64,000 nt of DNA from Aphrophora alni (GCA_963513935.1 OY740767.1:78537360-78601359), one strand, 5' to 3'. Shown: positions 9,900 through 23,310, counted from the first letter of the stretch. Program-made: numbers and translations. Notes: a model not told the origin generated them from the letters alone.

Positions 9900-12800
9900 T
9901 CTTTACGTACCTGGGACACATCAGTCGTTAGTACTGACTTATTATGGGCTCAAGTAGCAGGAGGCTGATACTCACTTCCACTTACTTCCTACACGACCCA
10001 GTTAAAAATACAACACCCATCATCGTTAAGAAATTGGTGAAGCATTGAGTGCGTGTGCATTTTGAGCGCGTGTGGATTGGAGTAGACGTTGGTCACAATA
10101 CATAGTGTGGGGTACAACGACACGTACAATAGAGTTGCGCCTTTACTTTCTTATATTATAGGACCTAATCTTTATATTTTAAAGAAGGGGATAAGCTTAC
10201 TTTTATTACTAAGCCTAGAAGTGAGGTTTATGGATCTTACACTTAGATCCAATGTTGTATACAAAATGTTTTAAGTAATTGTTTCAGTTGAGCTGTCTAC
10301 GTCGGACCACAGGCACATTATCATTGAATTCCGAGCAGATAATAAATCAGTGAATATTTTCCGTAATCCCTGGAACTCTAGATGGGGGGGGGGGGCGTAT
10401 TAGGATAGCTTTAAAATCAACCTCCAGTTATTTTGGAGATCAATTAGTAACTTACATGAAGTAGATTTGGCAGCGAGTAGGTTGACGGATGCTGTGATGA
10501 TCTTCTTACAAAGATCTTCTTAAAAATTGTCCTCTTACAAAGATGGTGAATGAGAACCAGATAAATGGTGGACCAAATCACTTTCCGATGACAGAATAAA
10601 GGTATTAAGCTCTCTAATATAGCTACACTATGGTAGATGGAAAACATACAAGTAGTCCATCACCGAATAAATTTTACAATAAAAAGGCCACGGGAGGTGA
10701 CTTGGAGGAAGTACTGGAATTAGATAAATTTTACTCTTCAAATAGTAATATTTTAGAAGATTCTTACCTTTGGTCTTCATTAGACTTATAGGGCCTACTT
10801 AATGTTGAGTATACACTGGTAAAGAAACAGTTGAAATTCTACAAAGAGCACAATTTTCTGATTCTATAGTCTGATGCAGATGAGGAGTAAGCGTCAGACA
10901 TTCCTTTTAGGGTTCCAACAAGGGAAGACTGGCTTATTGCAAAGCAGATAATTAATATCTACAAAATTATACTGGCATATATTTTTTAACCCATTCAAAA
11001 TACCGGGTTAACTGGGATTTTTCTGTCTTAATACAGAAAGGTGGAGTACATGGGCTCATTATTAGCATATAGTTTCAGGTTAGTTTAGACACCAAGTATG
11101 TACCGAGAGCGTGGAAGGCAGGACGAGTAGTTTTTATTCCTAAGACAGAGTAATATGAAATTCTGGGACCAAGCTCGATCAGTTTAACTTATTTCATTCA
11201 TTTTGAAGGCACTCCGGAAAAGGTAGAGGAATGTGTAGGCGGTAAACTTAATAATACCACTTTACTTAAGTCAAAACTTATTTAAGTCTCCACACGTACC
11301 ACTCAGGCAGAGGGTGTGAGAGTGCATAGTAAAAAGGAGGAGACGCATTCTAACAGGAAATATGCCCTCGGAGTCTTTCTCGACATTAGTGGAGTGAGAG
11401 GGAGGAAGGACTGGTATAGAGAAAGTCCAAGGAGAGTAGCTGGAGCCGATATCACCAGGGGCTGTCCACAGGGGTAGTTCCATCTCTCTTTTTTGGTGTC
11501 TGGTGGCTGACGATATCTTTTCTCTTTGTTGGGATACTAAACTCGGGGATAGTGGTAGATATAAGGAAAACATAAGTATTAACCAAAGTAACACTACACT
11601 GATTCCATTTACAAGAAACAGGATCACTCTAAAACTAAGTAAATCAAAATTTCAGGTTTAAACACTTTCAAGCGCAAACGAGGTCAAATAACCTTTTTTG
11701 GTACTTAACACCAAATTAACCTTGAATTTATAGTTGACACCCATAATGGAGAAAGCTTACAAATGTTTAATTGCAGCAAGAAAAGTATTCATGAAAACCT
11801 AGAGACTAAGACCTGTTACAATGAAGTACCTCTATACTGAAATCATGCGACCTAGGATGACCTATTTGACCAAAATTTGGCTTCTTACAACTGAGTACAA
11901 GTATTGAACAAATCTCAGAGGTTGATCTGTCTCCGTATTACCGTAAATGTCTACAGCACCAACTGTGGCAATGGAAATAGTGTTGTGCTTCCATGCTTCC
12001 ACCCATTGACTTCTTTATTTAGGCGGAAACTTGAAAGGCTTAAAATAACCACAGCCAATAGGTTGGAATGTGGTGTTTGAACAACTTCACTCATGGAACG
12101 TTCCATAATTACAGGAACAACCTGGAACGCGATCCTTCGGATAGGTATCCATATAGTCGATGATCGTTATTTAAACCCTTTAAAGTTAACTGACACATAA
12201 GGAGGAGGACCTTATATTTGGTCATTGGAGGCACTTCGTGTTTTACAACGATGGTTCTAAAACGAAGGAAGAACCTGGTGCTGGAATAAATGAGCTGAGA
12301 TCAGCGTTAAACCGATCGTCTCTCTTCGGACAGTATACCACAGTTTTTAGTCTGAGGTAATGGATATAAATAACTGTGCTCAAGAGAACATGATGTATGC
12401 TTTAAAAAATAACCCCAGTTTGGTCTTGGAATGCCAAGAGAACCTCAAAGCCAAGTCAAAGGAAAACCGAGTAAGTGAGTTGAGGAAAACTAGGAGGAGG
12501 ATGCATTTACTAAACGGAGCTCCGCATCCGAGTTCGTAGAATCTGAGCCTTACTTAGAGAGACCTATGTATCTGACCAAGAAAGTAAATTGGTAATTTTA
12601 GAAAAAAACACCAGCAAAGATGGGATAACTCAAAGTGACACACCCATAGCACGTTACAACCAAAATAATTTCCTCTAGACAGATGTTGATGGATGGTCCT
12701 AACCTTGAACAGGGGTAACTAAGACATATCGATAGATTTATCGCTACACTGTTGCTGAGGTCGCACTTTATATTATAGGGGCATACCAAGGCGAAATTAT

Positions 12801-13050
12801 GAATAGCCAAGAGAACAGACCGCAGGCAACATAATCTTCCATCGTAGACTTTTGGAAAGAAGTGACGTAGGACTCTTGGCTTCCAAACTCAAAGTGAACT
12901 CTCATTGGACGAACTAGTGTATGGACTACTGAAACCCGTAAAGGGGACTAATCTGCTGGGCTGAAATTCGGAAACGTAGTTGCATAATAGACCAATGGTT
13001 GCGGTGTGTAGGGAAAATTCCAACCCAGTAATATCTCTACTTAATATAAT
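9900..13050 (+). pseudogene. Decayed LINE ORF2 (endonuclease, reverse transcriptase, RNase H), Jockey/LOA-like
   Basis: Plus-strand pieces in several frames follow LINE ORF2 order. Endonuclease: MDLTLRS (10230-10250) and SDHRHI..EF...FRNPW (10302-10380). Reverse transcriptase: VPRAWKAGRVVFIPK (11097-11143) and SISLTYF (about 11170-11195). A motif A-like ALGVFLDISG follows at 11358-11390, then RGCPQG (11455-11474) and LFWCLVADD (11487-11515). Downstream are TLIPFTRNR (11590-11620), a thumb region with AARKVFMK and PTVAMEIVL (about 11770-11990), and RNase H with NDGSKTKEEPGAGI (12240-12290) and GQYTTVF (12327-12348). Endonuclease-RT-RNase H order, with YTTVF-type RNase H, fits the Jockey/LOA-type LINEs of insects; the exact clade is inferred. 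Many stops and frameshifts; no poly-A tail or target duplication found. Confidence 0.82.
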
Positions 13051-14800
13051 GTAATCATCTGTATACATAAACTGAATTTAGGACGTATCGAGAGAATACA
13101 TAATTTTTCTATCCATTGTTAAATACGGGAACCTATCGTATTGTTTGGCATACACCCTTCTAGATTAGCTAACAAGTTGATTTCCGTTGTTTTGTATTGT
13201 AGTTTGCCAGATAACGTGTGTATTTATTCTTGGTTATTTTGAGTACTTAGCGTTATGCCTGGGGTTTGTATTAGATACTAGCTCTTGTATTAGTTGTCAA
13301 CATGACCGTAGGCAATATGTTTTCACTTTTTCAATTGGCGTTTTAAAATTCTTTAATATTCTTGGTTCACTCTTGAAAATTAAATTGATTTCTACTCTGT
13401 TGTCTTCATCGGTTAATTGTATATACTCAAATGATTAACAACGTCAGATTAAACCATAGCCATAATATGAAAAATCCATCATTATCAAATAACTTTCAAA
13501 ACAATGTTTTTAAGAATAATTGTATTAGCTATTTTTTATACATAACTATTGCGAATCAACCCCCCCCCCCCAAGGACAAAGATTATTTTCAGAATGATGC
13601 CTGTCTGGATATTGGTTTATTAATGCTACAACACATTTAACTACAAGAAATACATTACCTGAAAACCACATATGTAAATGATCTTCAAAATATATAGATG
13701 ATTTTAACCAAATAAATTGGAGTTCACAAAATAGAAATGTTACTGACAATTTGAAATATATAATTTACAAAGTCACTTTATCTGTAAAACTACACAAGTA
13801 ATCTATTATCAGCTCTATTGAGATATAGTGTAAAATTTTTTTTCATGTACTCACGATACAGTAATCAATAGAAATTTAATTTGGAAAGTAGAGCAATGAA
13901 GTCACTGGACTGATGGGATTAGTAGCAAGAGAGCGTCTAAAGCAGTATAATATACTGCTCTTGGAGTGTAATATATTTCCCCCTTATGGATTAAAGCAGT
14001 GCATATAAAAATATTGGTAAAATCCCTTATTGTAAAACATGCACCGCGAACTAAATTTTAAGATATATATTATGTAAAAATCGTACGAAATTTAAATAGG
14101 GTTTTTATAACCAAATAAACTGAAAACAATTAATTTAAATTTTTTTTTTACTATAAATAAATTACTTAGTTCGTTTGACGTAATTAATGGTTTTACAACT
14201 CTATCAAGTGTAACTTACCTAAAGATGTTGAGATAAGGAAATAAATCCACTACTCTATTTTGGTTAGCCGCTCAATAACTTTGATAAATATTATAACTTG
14301 ATTACTTTGTTTTATCGGCATAATTATAAACACAATTATTTTGCCTTATAAAGTTTAATAAATTTATAAAATCAAATCAACAAGTAATTAAAGTGTAATT
14401 ATAATTTGCATTAAAAAAAAAAAAAAATTTATTTACGATTTTGGTCTAACCATGCAAACACATTTTTAAGACACTGTTAAATTTATAATATTATAAGTTC
14501 CTACTAGAGGTGTCTTAATTAGTACAAGTTTCTTCAGTTCCTTGCGTTGTCTTCTTAAGATTATAAAAGTATTTTTAAAAAATATTAAAAACCTCAAAAT
14601 GGTACGGAGACAATAAACATAGCTTGTAATACAAAGTGTTGTAGGCAAAATACACCCTAGTAATTTAGCTCAGTGAAAATTTTTCTATTTTATTAATTAG
14701 AAAAGAAATGCAATTGATAGTTCTCAAAATGTATTTTTTGCAAAATATTGCAAATTTTATTTTTATATAAGAATATGCTGGACTGCTGAAGCACGTGATA
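13050..14800. other. AT-rich DNA without recognisable genes
   Basis: Only a run of about 12 C at 13560, a 19-base palindrome AGCAGTATAATATACTGCT at 13941-13959, and A/T runs. The open frames present have no family signature. Confidence 0.6.
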
Positions 14801-14802
14801 TT

Positions 14803-15545
14803 AGTGGGTGATGTTGAATTGGGCCCATGGTCAGTTCGGAGGCAGTGTAGAATTGGGCCCATACCTCTACAATCATGACCTTCAAAATGGAATGCTCACA
14901 TCCACCTTAGTTTTAAATACATTAACATCTAAAATAGATGTTTGGTTAAGTTAGGTTAGGATAACATATCTACAGCAGTCATACTTCAACTGTACTTCGG
15001 AGTATTCATATCACCGTCCAACAAAATTTAACAGGTATGGCTGCAATATGTTTTTTTTTTTGTTTGAATTCAATTAATGTGATTTTTTACTTACTATTTG
15101 ACAATCGATTTTTTTAGGCTCATTACTCCCAAACCCCAAAGTTAAAATCAATAAAACTGTGATTAGGAAGCAAAATCCTTCCGCTGAATTTTGATATAAA
15201 ATGTTGTGTTGAAATATACATTGATCACATTATGTTATTGAGTAGGATTATTCCTAAGTTTAAATAATAACTAAAAGATGAAAGTACAGTATTTTTAATG
15301 ATTTTATATTTGTTTATATTTTAGTGAAGTTTTATTATATTTTTGCTTACATTATGTTTTAGATTTTAATTCTATTGTACATTAAAATAAAAACGAATGT
15401 CTGATCACTTAACAAAACTAATGTTGCCCGATCACCTACCTAATGATAAATGTTGCCCGACTGACCAGGGGCCCAATTCAACCCCGACCCTTCGAGGGTT
15501 GACGGTAATCCTCCTAGGAATGTTTTGACAATGGGCCCAGTTCGA
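14803..15545. repeat. Inverted clusters of a GAATTGGGCCC motif, possible foldback element
   Basis: The left side carries two direct copies of GAATTGGGCCC (14816-14826 and 14850-14860, 34 bases apart). The right side carries two inverted copies centred on GGGCCC at 15469 and 15533. The inner pair is extended: left GTTGAATTGGGCCCATGGTC (14813 on) matches the reverse complement of 15464-15482 with one change, and similarity extends several bases beyond on both sides. An 11-base direct repeat ATGTTGCCCGA lies at 15421 and 15450. The interior has no coding signal. Best read as a non-autonomous foldback-type element; ends and target duplication are not defined. Confidence 0.5.
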
Positions 15546-15549
15546 CCGT

Positions 15550-18500
15550 GTCCATATTAGTTATTAAGTTTCTTATCTCTTCCTTCTCACAGATTACTTC
15601 AAATTAACTCCCACATTATTTATTCACCTATCATTTACATTAAACTATTCCTATTAACCTGTCTGGTATAACCCTTTTCGTCTTCGTGTAGGACGTAGGT
15701 CTACTAACGTTGCTATAAGAAGGACGATCAGCTAGAATACTTGTATCCCTCTTCACACAGAATGAGTAAATGTTTTGCCGGTCGTGTGGTGACGTCTTCG
15801 GAGGTGAAGGTATTACATTTTTTATTAGGAACATAAATTTATTATTTTTAATTTTTTGTTTTATTTTCTTCGCTTTTTTTATTAATGCCAATCGCCAAGA
15901 GGAATTCGTCGCATTGTCAGGCGATTTAAAACCCCTATTCCGACTTTCCTTTATCCAAAACACAACCACTATATCCCACACTACACACTAAATAGCATCA
16001 CCTTCGCCAAAATTCATTACAAAAAAAACTCTTTTTCATTTCATCTCTTTCCACCAATTATCTCCCTTAGTCTATTTATTTCTAGTAATTATTATTGACT
16101 GTATGTCATTGTTCAGGTATGGATAACATATATTTTCAGGTATGTTATATATGTTGTAATATTAATTATGGTCCCACCCCTTTTGATTATCAACTTTGAT
16201 CATTATAAATAAATATTTTTGTGGTTTAGTTAGCCAAAACTAGCGTAAAACCGTCAAACATAGCGTACAGCAATCAACGGAAATTATTATTTTTGGCAAC
16301 ACTCCAGCATATGAAGCCTTACAGCACAATGGTAGAGTAGCACTAATATTTGTTATAGCCCACGCTACCAATTTATAAGAAATATGAAGTATTCTTTCCC
16401 ATTCTATTTTTATCTCATCCATTCCCATATTTGTGTACAGGATCAATTAGTGCTCGTATTTGTGCCAATTGTTATATTGTTTGATTACTCAACTTGTTTA
16501 TCAGTTATTATATTCGTCTTTAAATTTAGATTGGGGTATCTGTTCAAGTACGTTATTTTACTTTCGGAAATCCAAGTGAATTCTATATTGATTTTCTACT
16601 CGATAGGTTTCAACTTGACACTAAACAAAACTTTTACCCCACCCATTATCCTTATCATATTTATTTAAAAATTATTTTGTATTGTTTCATCAGTATTTCA
16701 ACTGGTTTAACTGTTAATAAATAAATGAAAACAATTCCCTCTCCCCTAATATAATAAAACACTAACAGCGTATTTATTTTTCCGAATTTTCGATTGGTCA
16801 TTTGGGAAAGCAAATTTTCAATAATAATGTAATTGTAAGCTTTGCTGACTTGTACAATTATCACATAATTTACCTACAAACAAATTATTTAAAAATTAAT
16901 ACATTTAATTTTAATTTAATTTTTAAATAAATAAAAACTCTTATATTCATCACTTACGAACACCCAACCAACTTTCCAATACATCAGCACGACTTTTTTC
17001 CCCAACTCTATCAATCATCCTCACAACCTTCTTTTTTCTCACTCGTAAATCTACTCCCACAACAATAATCTCTCAGTATTTAAACATTAGTTTTGAAACA
17101 ACCTAAATTTTCCTCAATAACCGATGACATTATTCAATAATTAACAGTTTTTTCTCTCTTAACTTCCGTATTTTATAAAGTGAGTTTAACAGTAATTAAC
17201 AACCTGGCACACATTATCACCTCTATTTCCCTTATTACTCACAGTATCTATTCAGTTTGCTATATTTCACATTTAAATGAACAACATTTAATTCCTAAGT
17301 CTCATACCCACAACCATATCAATTCAATACTGAATTCAGATTCATTCTGTGGTATAAAATGAACAAACATGTTCACAATCCAGGGATAATTCATAGCAAA
17401 TATTATAAAGAATTAGATTGAGAGTGTCACAAATGAAAATACTTTATTGTGATAGTAGCCATAACAACAGGAATCTTGTATTATTACGAAGGTTGGAAAT
17501 GCATCTCCAAATAGCATACTACTCGAGTGGAAGTTAATGCACCAGTTACAAGCCTTATCTCAATCATACTTAAATTCTTACCAAGATAAATCAACCGCTG
17601 GCATCGCTCCTCCCTAGCCACCTTCTCAATCTACCAGAGGTTGTAATATTGTATTATATACAATCGGAACTTCTAGTACAAAAGATGAAGACTCTGATTT
17701 CCAAATATCACAAGATATAAAATTGCCGATTAGAAATAATTTCTTCGGAACTACGAGCATTTTATATAACAAATTGTCCTACCTTTACCTAATATATCCC
17801 TATTTCACTTTATTTTCTCTCTTCCATTTTGTTACCCCCTTAAAACGTCCTTTTACTTAATATCAACACCCTGTAACTTAAATTTACTCACCTCCTTTCC
17901 TAAATAAAAAAAAAAAACTCTTCCTAACTTGTAACAATTTATAATATTTTCATCACAGATATTAAAAAAAAAAATTGACTTTCTCATACTCAATCATATT
18001 GTGCAGCAATATAATAATTATTGCAAGCATTCCATTAATTATTATTATTGTTATGATCCTTCTATTATTAACCTCACTCCGGTTTCTAATTTACATTTTT
18101 TAAAACTTAATTCCTTTAAATAGCTTTATGTTAAATATGTTAACCATTCACCAATCATTTACATTTGTTTCCCCATTTTCCCCCTCGCCAGCATCATATC
18201 ATATTCCTTGATCTTCTTCATAGCACCAACCTTTCTCGTTTCTGGAAGTACGTTCAAGCCTGGAGTACATTCAAGGTTCTATATGTATATATTTCTTGAA
18301 ATAATTTTCTTTTGTATAAAATATAAAAAATTTCAGTACCTAAGAATTCATAATGTTCATCTTAAATATCAACTGTTATGCTTACAATAATGACTGTAAC
18401 TCAGCCTCCCTTGTGATTAGAATTTTGAACAGTAATTTAAGATAAAATTATAATTTTAAAACGGCTAAAGAATATTTCAACTTTTACCAACTTTGATAAA

Positions 18501-18968
18501 TCTCAAAATTCATACGATCGCAGAACATTAACTTATAAGCGTTGTAAGTTATTTTTTCTTCTCACCTCTAAAAGTACTTTGGAAACATCTGTATATGAGT
18601 TGCCGCAACAGCCATTGTTGATTTATCTTCTCTCTCCTATTAATTTTTTCAGATTTTGCTAACGTTCGTACATATTGACAATGTTCCTGATAATAATGAA
18701 CAGTTATTAGGCACATGGTGGTGTAACATATAATGTATGTTTCCGTCTCTTACCACCTTGAATATATTTCGTGTTCTTGTTTAAAATAAAACTTTATACA
18801 AATTCTATCAACAAGAATCTAACATTAGAAAAAATACCGACAAATATGTAAATAGTTAGACAGACAGATTTACGTAGCTTATATACAGGCGGAAATGGAG
18901 AATTAGGGTGACTGCATAATACTTTATCTAAAGTTATATAGGTATTTTTGGGCATTATATCAAATCAT

Positions 18969-18969
<1 letters not shown>
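15550..18969. other. AT-rich DNA, no recognisable genes
   Basis: Open frames at 15640-15991 and 16384-16668 overlap on both strands and show no recognisable domain. A moderately less AT-rich patch lies at 17400-17720. No tRNA or inverted-repeat element recognised. Confidence 0.55.

Positions 18970-19012
<43 letters not shown>
18970..19012. repeat. Poly(T) run of 43 bases
   Basis: Pure T; could be the poly(A) tail of a minus-strand retroposon, but nothing recognisable adjoins it at about 19013 onward. The length is also prone to assembly error. Confidence 0.9.
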
Positions 19013-19985
19013 CAAACTGATATTTTTGTACTAAAACTTTACATTTTTTATATTAAGCTATTGAACTATATCGTAAATCTTCTTTGGGTCTAGGTATATT
19101 GAATAATGTAGCAAAATATTATTAAATAATTAAAAGTATATAAATATCTACTTTTATTTACGAATGTTTTTTAAGTATTTTAAATTTTACTCGTGATCGA
19201 AATCATACATAATATATAAACTCATGGAATTGAATGGTCAAAGAAGACGAGATGGAAATTTGTTAATAATGTGAAAGCTTTAATTGAAAAATAATCCAAC
19301 ACAACTTTACTTCGATGGATAATTTACTTATAATATACAGTATTTCATTATTTTTACTTTTTCGCAGTTTTTGAACATATACCCATTTAAAAATGAAAAA
19401 AAAAAAGTTTCTTTGGAATATTTATTGCATTCGTTGTTTTTCTTATGTGTATTGATCTACAACCCAAATATTTGAGTGGAATAAGTTATATGTGAATATC
19501 TTGGGACGATTTTTCACTTGTTCATCATTTCAAAATATTAGAGTAAATAATCTAATTAATATTTCTATAAATTCAGCTCAACGTATCAGTGTATAAAATC
19601 ACAAATAAAACATTTATCACAATTTAGGATGTTTATCAAAAATTCAAAAGACCCTTGATTGTTATATAGCACAGTTACTAAAATTTAAATGTGTATATAA
19701 ATATATTTTCTAAGACAGTGGCCGTGGATCATTAATTTTACTGACAACTGAAAAAGTAATATTTTGGTGACGAATGATCTCGTTAGGTTTTTATTTGATA
19801 TTGGGAATGCGTGATTAAGAAAATGTGTTAAATAGTTTGAATAATTTATTTAAGTATTTTGTATTACTACGAATAATTACAAATTTGTATGGAGAACAAC
19901 ATTATCTCAATCGTATCACAATTCTCACACTTTGTAAATATAAATTAGTATTAAATGTTGAGTTTGACTTATGAGAAAAATTATA

Positions 19986-20093
19986 CAGTATAACAAACAC
20001 ACAGAACACAATTCTCACAAAAAATACGCCTAAGTATCAATACTTAGCCGTATTTTTTGTGAGAATTGTGTTTTCTGTGTATTTGTTATACTG
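19986..20093. mobile_element. Palindromic foldback MITE with TA flanks (Tc1/mariner-like)
   Basis: Two arms (19986-20036 and 20041-20093) are inverted copies separated by a 4-base loop TCAA, differing only by two substitutions and a 2-base indel. The ends read CAGTATAAC...GTTATACTG and are flanked on both sides by TA (19984-19985 and 20094-20095), the target duplication of Tc1/mariner-superfamily elements. No coding capacity. The near-identity of the arms implies recent insertion or recent inverted duplication. Confidence 0.75.
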
Positions 20094-20523
20094 TAATATA
20101 AATTAGGTTGTAAAATTATTAAAATTAACAATAAAGTAATATAAAACTAAATAGTCTATAAAATATTATCTAAATAAGTAAATAAATCAAATTTAATATA
20201 AATTAGATTACTAATAAAATCTTGATGTAAAAGTATTTTATTATCTTGGAATAAGGTTTCAATAGATAATTACTGTTGTTTTTAAGTAACTACAACTGCA
20301 GAAGGAACATTAAAACAAGAGAGCTTAACTTAAAACCTATGTTAACAACAAGGCTAACGGAATAATAATGAAAGAAAGTGGGGAGTCAATCCCTAAATCT
20401 ATGAGAAAATGTAAATGTAAGCTAATGAAAAAACTATGCAATATTGAGAATAAACGTTGCTTATAAAATTACTCTTTGTTTTTGTAATAGAGCTACCTTT
20501 CATGTATTACCATTATCAATACA

Positions 20524-20550
20524 TTAGTCCCCTTAATATAAGGGGACTAA
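20524..20550. repeat. Short perfect hairpin
   Basis: 12-base arms TTAGTCCCCTTA and TAAGGGGACTAA around a 3-base loop. Confidence 0.8.
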
Positions 20551-20559
20551 AGTTTCATT

Positions 20560-22000
20560 TTGGCTGCAACAACACCTGTCAATTCTTATTACACTTCATC
20601 GTTAACGAATGTTGATTACATTTAATAGTTTATCATCACCTAATCTAATCTAAGCTATCTTTCCACTATTTGCTTACAAAAAATATAATTTGAAAATACT
20701 GCTGATATCAATTTAATTCTCAAAGATAAGTTCTTTTCCATCTTAAGCTAACACGTCATACAAAAATAGAGTAAATCTAATCATAATACCCACAATATAT
20801 TTATTTTATCATGAATGTATGATGCTAATCTCATTCCCTTGTTTTTGTTCAGTTGCTGCCCTAGGCATAGGTTATAACAATATATTTTTTTGAAGTTTCT
20901 TTTGTGTTATTGTAGTAGTATTTACAAGAAAATGTTGTTATCCTTACTCTTGAAATAATGTATGGTTTCTAACATTTATATCAGTAAACAGTTTTAAACT
21001 TATGTAAACAACAAATATTTTGATGACGTAAATATCAAGAAACTAGTCAACATCCAATATCTTCATTTTAATAATGATTGTGTTTCAACAATTTAAAAAC
21101 CTTAGTTTGTTTTGAATCTAGTAAAAAACAGATAAAACTGTTTCATAGCGAGAAATTACTACTAATCTTCTAATTTTTTACTAACTTGTAATCGCCTACT
21201 TTGTAGTAGTTCTAATTAAGTCTACAAATTTTTGGCTTCTCATTTTTGTCCAATCTTTGTTTCAAATTTAAAACAAATCTAAAACTTTGGTAAAGGTAGT
21301 AAAAAACTGCTAGGGCGACAATATGATTAGGTTTTGGACGCTCGAAACGTAAAATGGTTCATAATATCTTTTATCTTTCAATAAAGATATCATAATATCT
21401 TTTCATAAACATGTATTAATTATCAAATAATTTGCACACTTCTGCCAAAGTTCATAAATAATGTCTCTCAACATTACAATAATTTTTAGCAAGCTGTTTT
21501 CAATTTATTGTTTCATAATAGCACCTTTTATTCAAATTTGTATGCTTAATGAATGACATACCGCCAAGCATCATAAAAATTAACCCAGCTAATACAAAAT
21601 TTGATGTACGCATGCCAGATGGACCAAAGGTTTGTTACCTTCATAACTTTTAGAAAGTAAATATTATGTTAAATTTAATAAGACTGGGTCTTTTTAAAAG
21701 CTTTTAAATATTTTGGGCTGATGTTATTGACAGGCGTTGTATAAACAATGATTTAATCTATAACGAGGGTATTTAATTACTCTCTAAGAGTTGTAATCTC
21801 CTGATTTAAATTAGTGCTCTCTTGTAATATAATCTCAGCTCTACAGTGACCTCATTGCTGTAAATGGTTTCTATGTTTACAAGTATTAACCACTTCTGAT
21901 AAATTATATTAGTTTTATATTTAGTTATTTTAATCCAAATTATGATGGAGAATTGTTTTTGGTTTTGTGTTTGTTTTTACCAGGTTGGTTGTGCATTGTT
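20560..22000. other. AT-rich DNA, no recognisable genes
   Basis: Nothing beyond base-composition noise and short repeats of local sequence such as AATATCTTTTATC near 21365. Confidence 0.55.
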
Positions 22001-22780
22001 AAAGGATGGTGCTAGAGAAAACAATTTTCACCGATAAACAAACAGAATTATCGGTGAAATTCTGTTACATATTTTTATTAATAGTTATTTAGTGTCATAG
22101 TTTTAATATTAGTTTTACGGCTGGTTTAATACCACCAGTACAACTAACCCTAGTATTACAGGAAGTTGAAAGTTCTCTTTTTGCTTCAGATACCTTGGGA
22201 ATGATAAAAGGTATGTGGCAAGTCATTAAAAGGTGGAAAGTAATTGAGACCTGAGAAAATATTTTTGAAAAGGTTACTCAAGATATTGAAGATAGTTTTA
22301 GGTATAGTAAGTCTGTTTTATAAAATAACAATCCATCTGTAAAAAAAAAAAAAAAAAAAAAATCACCGAAGGCTATTGAACTAGTGGATATTATGAAAAT
22401 CGAATGAGCAGACCTATTGGATCAGATAAACTTATAATCAAATTATAGCATGCACTTTTTAGACTTTCAGAGCAAGAAATTGTTTGACAGGAAAGTAAGC
22501 CTTCGTGTAATAAACTAAATAAAAATACTTTCCCTGCTGTGAAGAATAAAATACAGGAAACAAAATTTGTTTCTTACAAAAATGAAAAGAGGAACTTCCT
22601 CTAACCCTCCTGAGGTTACAGCTAAAATAATAAGACTTATGAAAAATGAATTTCAGGAAGCAAATGGAACATCAGAGTTGGAGACACGCTACTCAGAAGA
22701 GGATTAGAACTGGAAGAATTTTGAGCACCGGAAAGTGAAAAGGAAAAAAAGGAAGGTTCGATGAAAGATGTACTAATTCA
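22000..22780 (+). other. Unrecognised, possibly decayed coding segment
   Basis: Purine-rich, less AT-biased than its flanks, with short plus-strand frames that look protein-like. These include VLEKTIFTDKQTELSVKF near 22010, a segment at 22190-22260, and SSNPPEVTAKIIRLMKNEF near 22600. The first contains a small hairpin (22023-22061, arms around TTCACCGATA). A 22-base A-run at 22341-22362 interrupts it. I could not assign a family; a DNA-transposon remnant is a guess. Confidence 0.25.
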
Positions 22781-23091
22781 AATTAAAATTACAAAGTAAA
22801 GAAAGGCCGTGACTAAAATTTATAATTATAATTGAAAATTCTAAGTGCCCACATTATATTTTGTAAATTAAATTTGAATTAGTACTGTATCCTAAGTGTG
22901 TGTATTTTAATATTTATTTCTTTCTTTATTTTAAAAGACGTGGGGTTAAAAACAAAATTTGTTATTTAATATTTTTTCTAATTTTTAGTTATAAACAATT
23001 TAGAAAATTGGGTTAAAAAAAATCTACTTTGTAGTTATAAACAAATTTTTATCTTTCAATTTGTAGGGCAAATAGGATGACTTTGTTCCGG

Positions 23092-23310
23092 AAAATGTCA
23101 ACGTTGAAACTTGGCTGTGATAGCACCGCTTCGTACAAATTTCACAAATTTTGTCACAAAATTTGTTGATCGCCTTTTGAACGCTCCCAGACTATCATTT
23201 TGCTCTTGCCGCTGTTGTCCATTACGTCCTAAGCAAATTTGAAGTTCTTCAAGGGTTTTCACGGCACTGTATTGCGATTTGTTATGACGATTAGAATGTA
23301 ATGCGCTTAG
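23092..23310 (-). pseudogene. N-terminal fragment of a Helitron-like protein
   Basis: Minus strand, two frames. One (about 23303-23173) reads a Q/R/E-rich segment with LEELQICLGRNGQQRQEQN. The other (23175-23092) reads KAINKFCDKICEICTKRC and then YHSQVSTL, a Cys pair spacing like that preceding the HUH region of arthropod Helitron polyproteins. The two pieces join by a frameshift near 23175. It is not continuous with the helicase pseudogene at 8475-9820. Family assignment is by resemblance only. Confidence 0.4.

Noticed and set aside
11271..11627. 118-codon minus-strand frame
   Set aside because: It is antisense to the reverse transcriptase region of the LINE at 9900-13050.
14945..14970. TTAGG-type telomeric repeat (GTTAGGTTAGG)
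   Set aside because: Only about two units in ordinary intergenic sequence.
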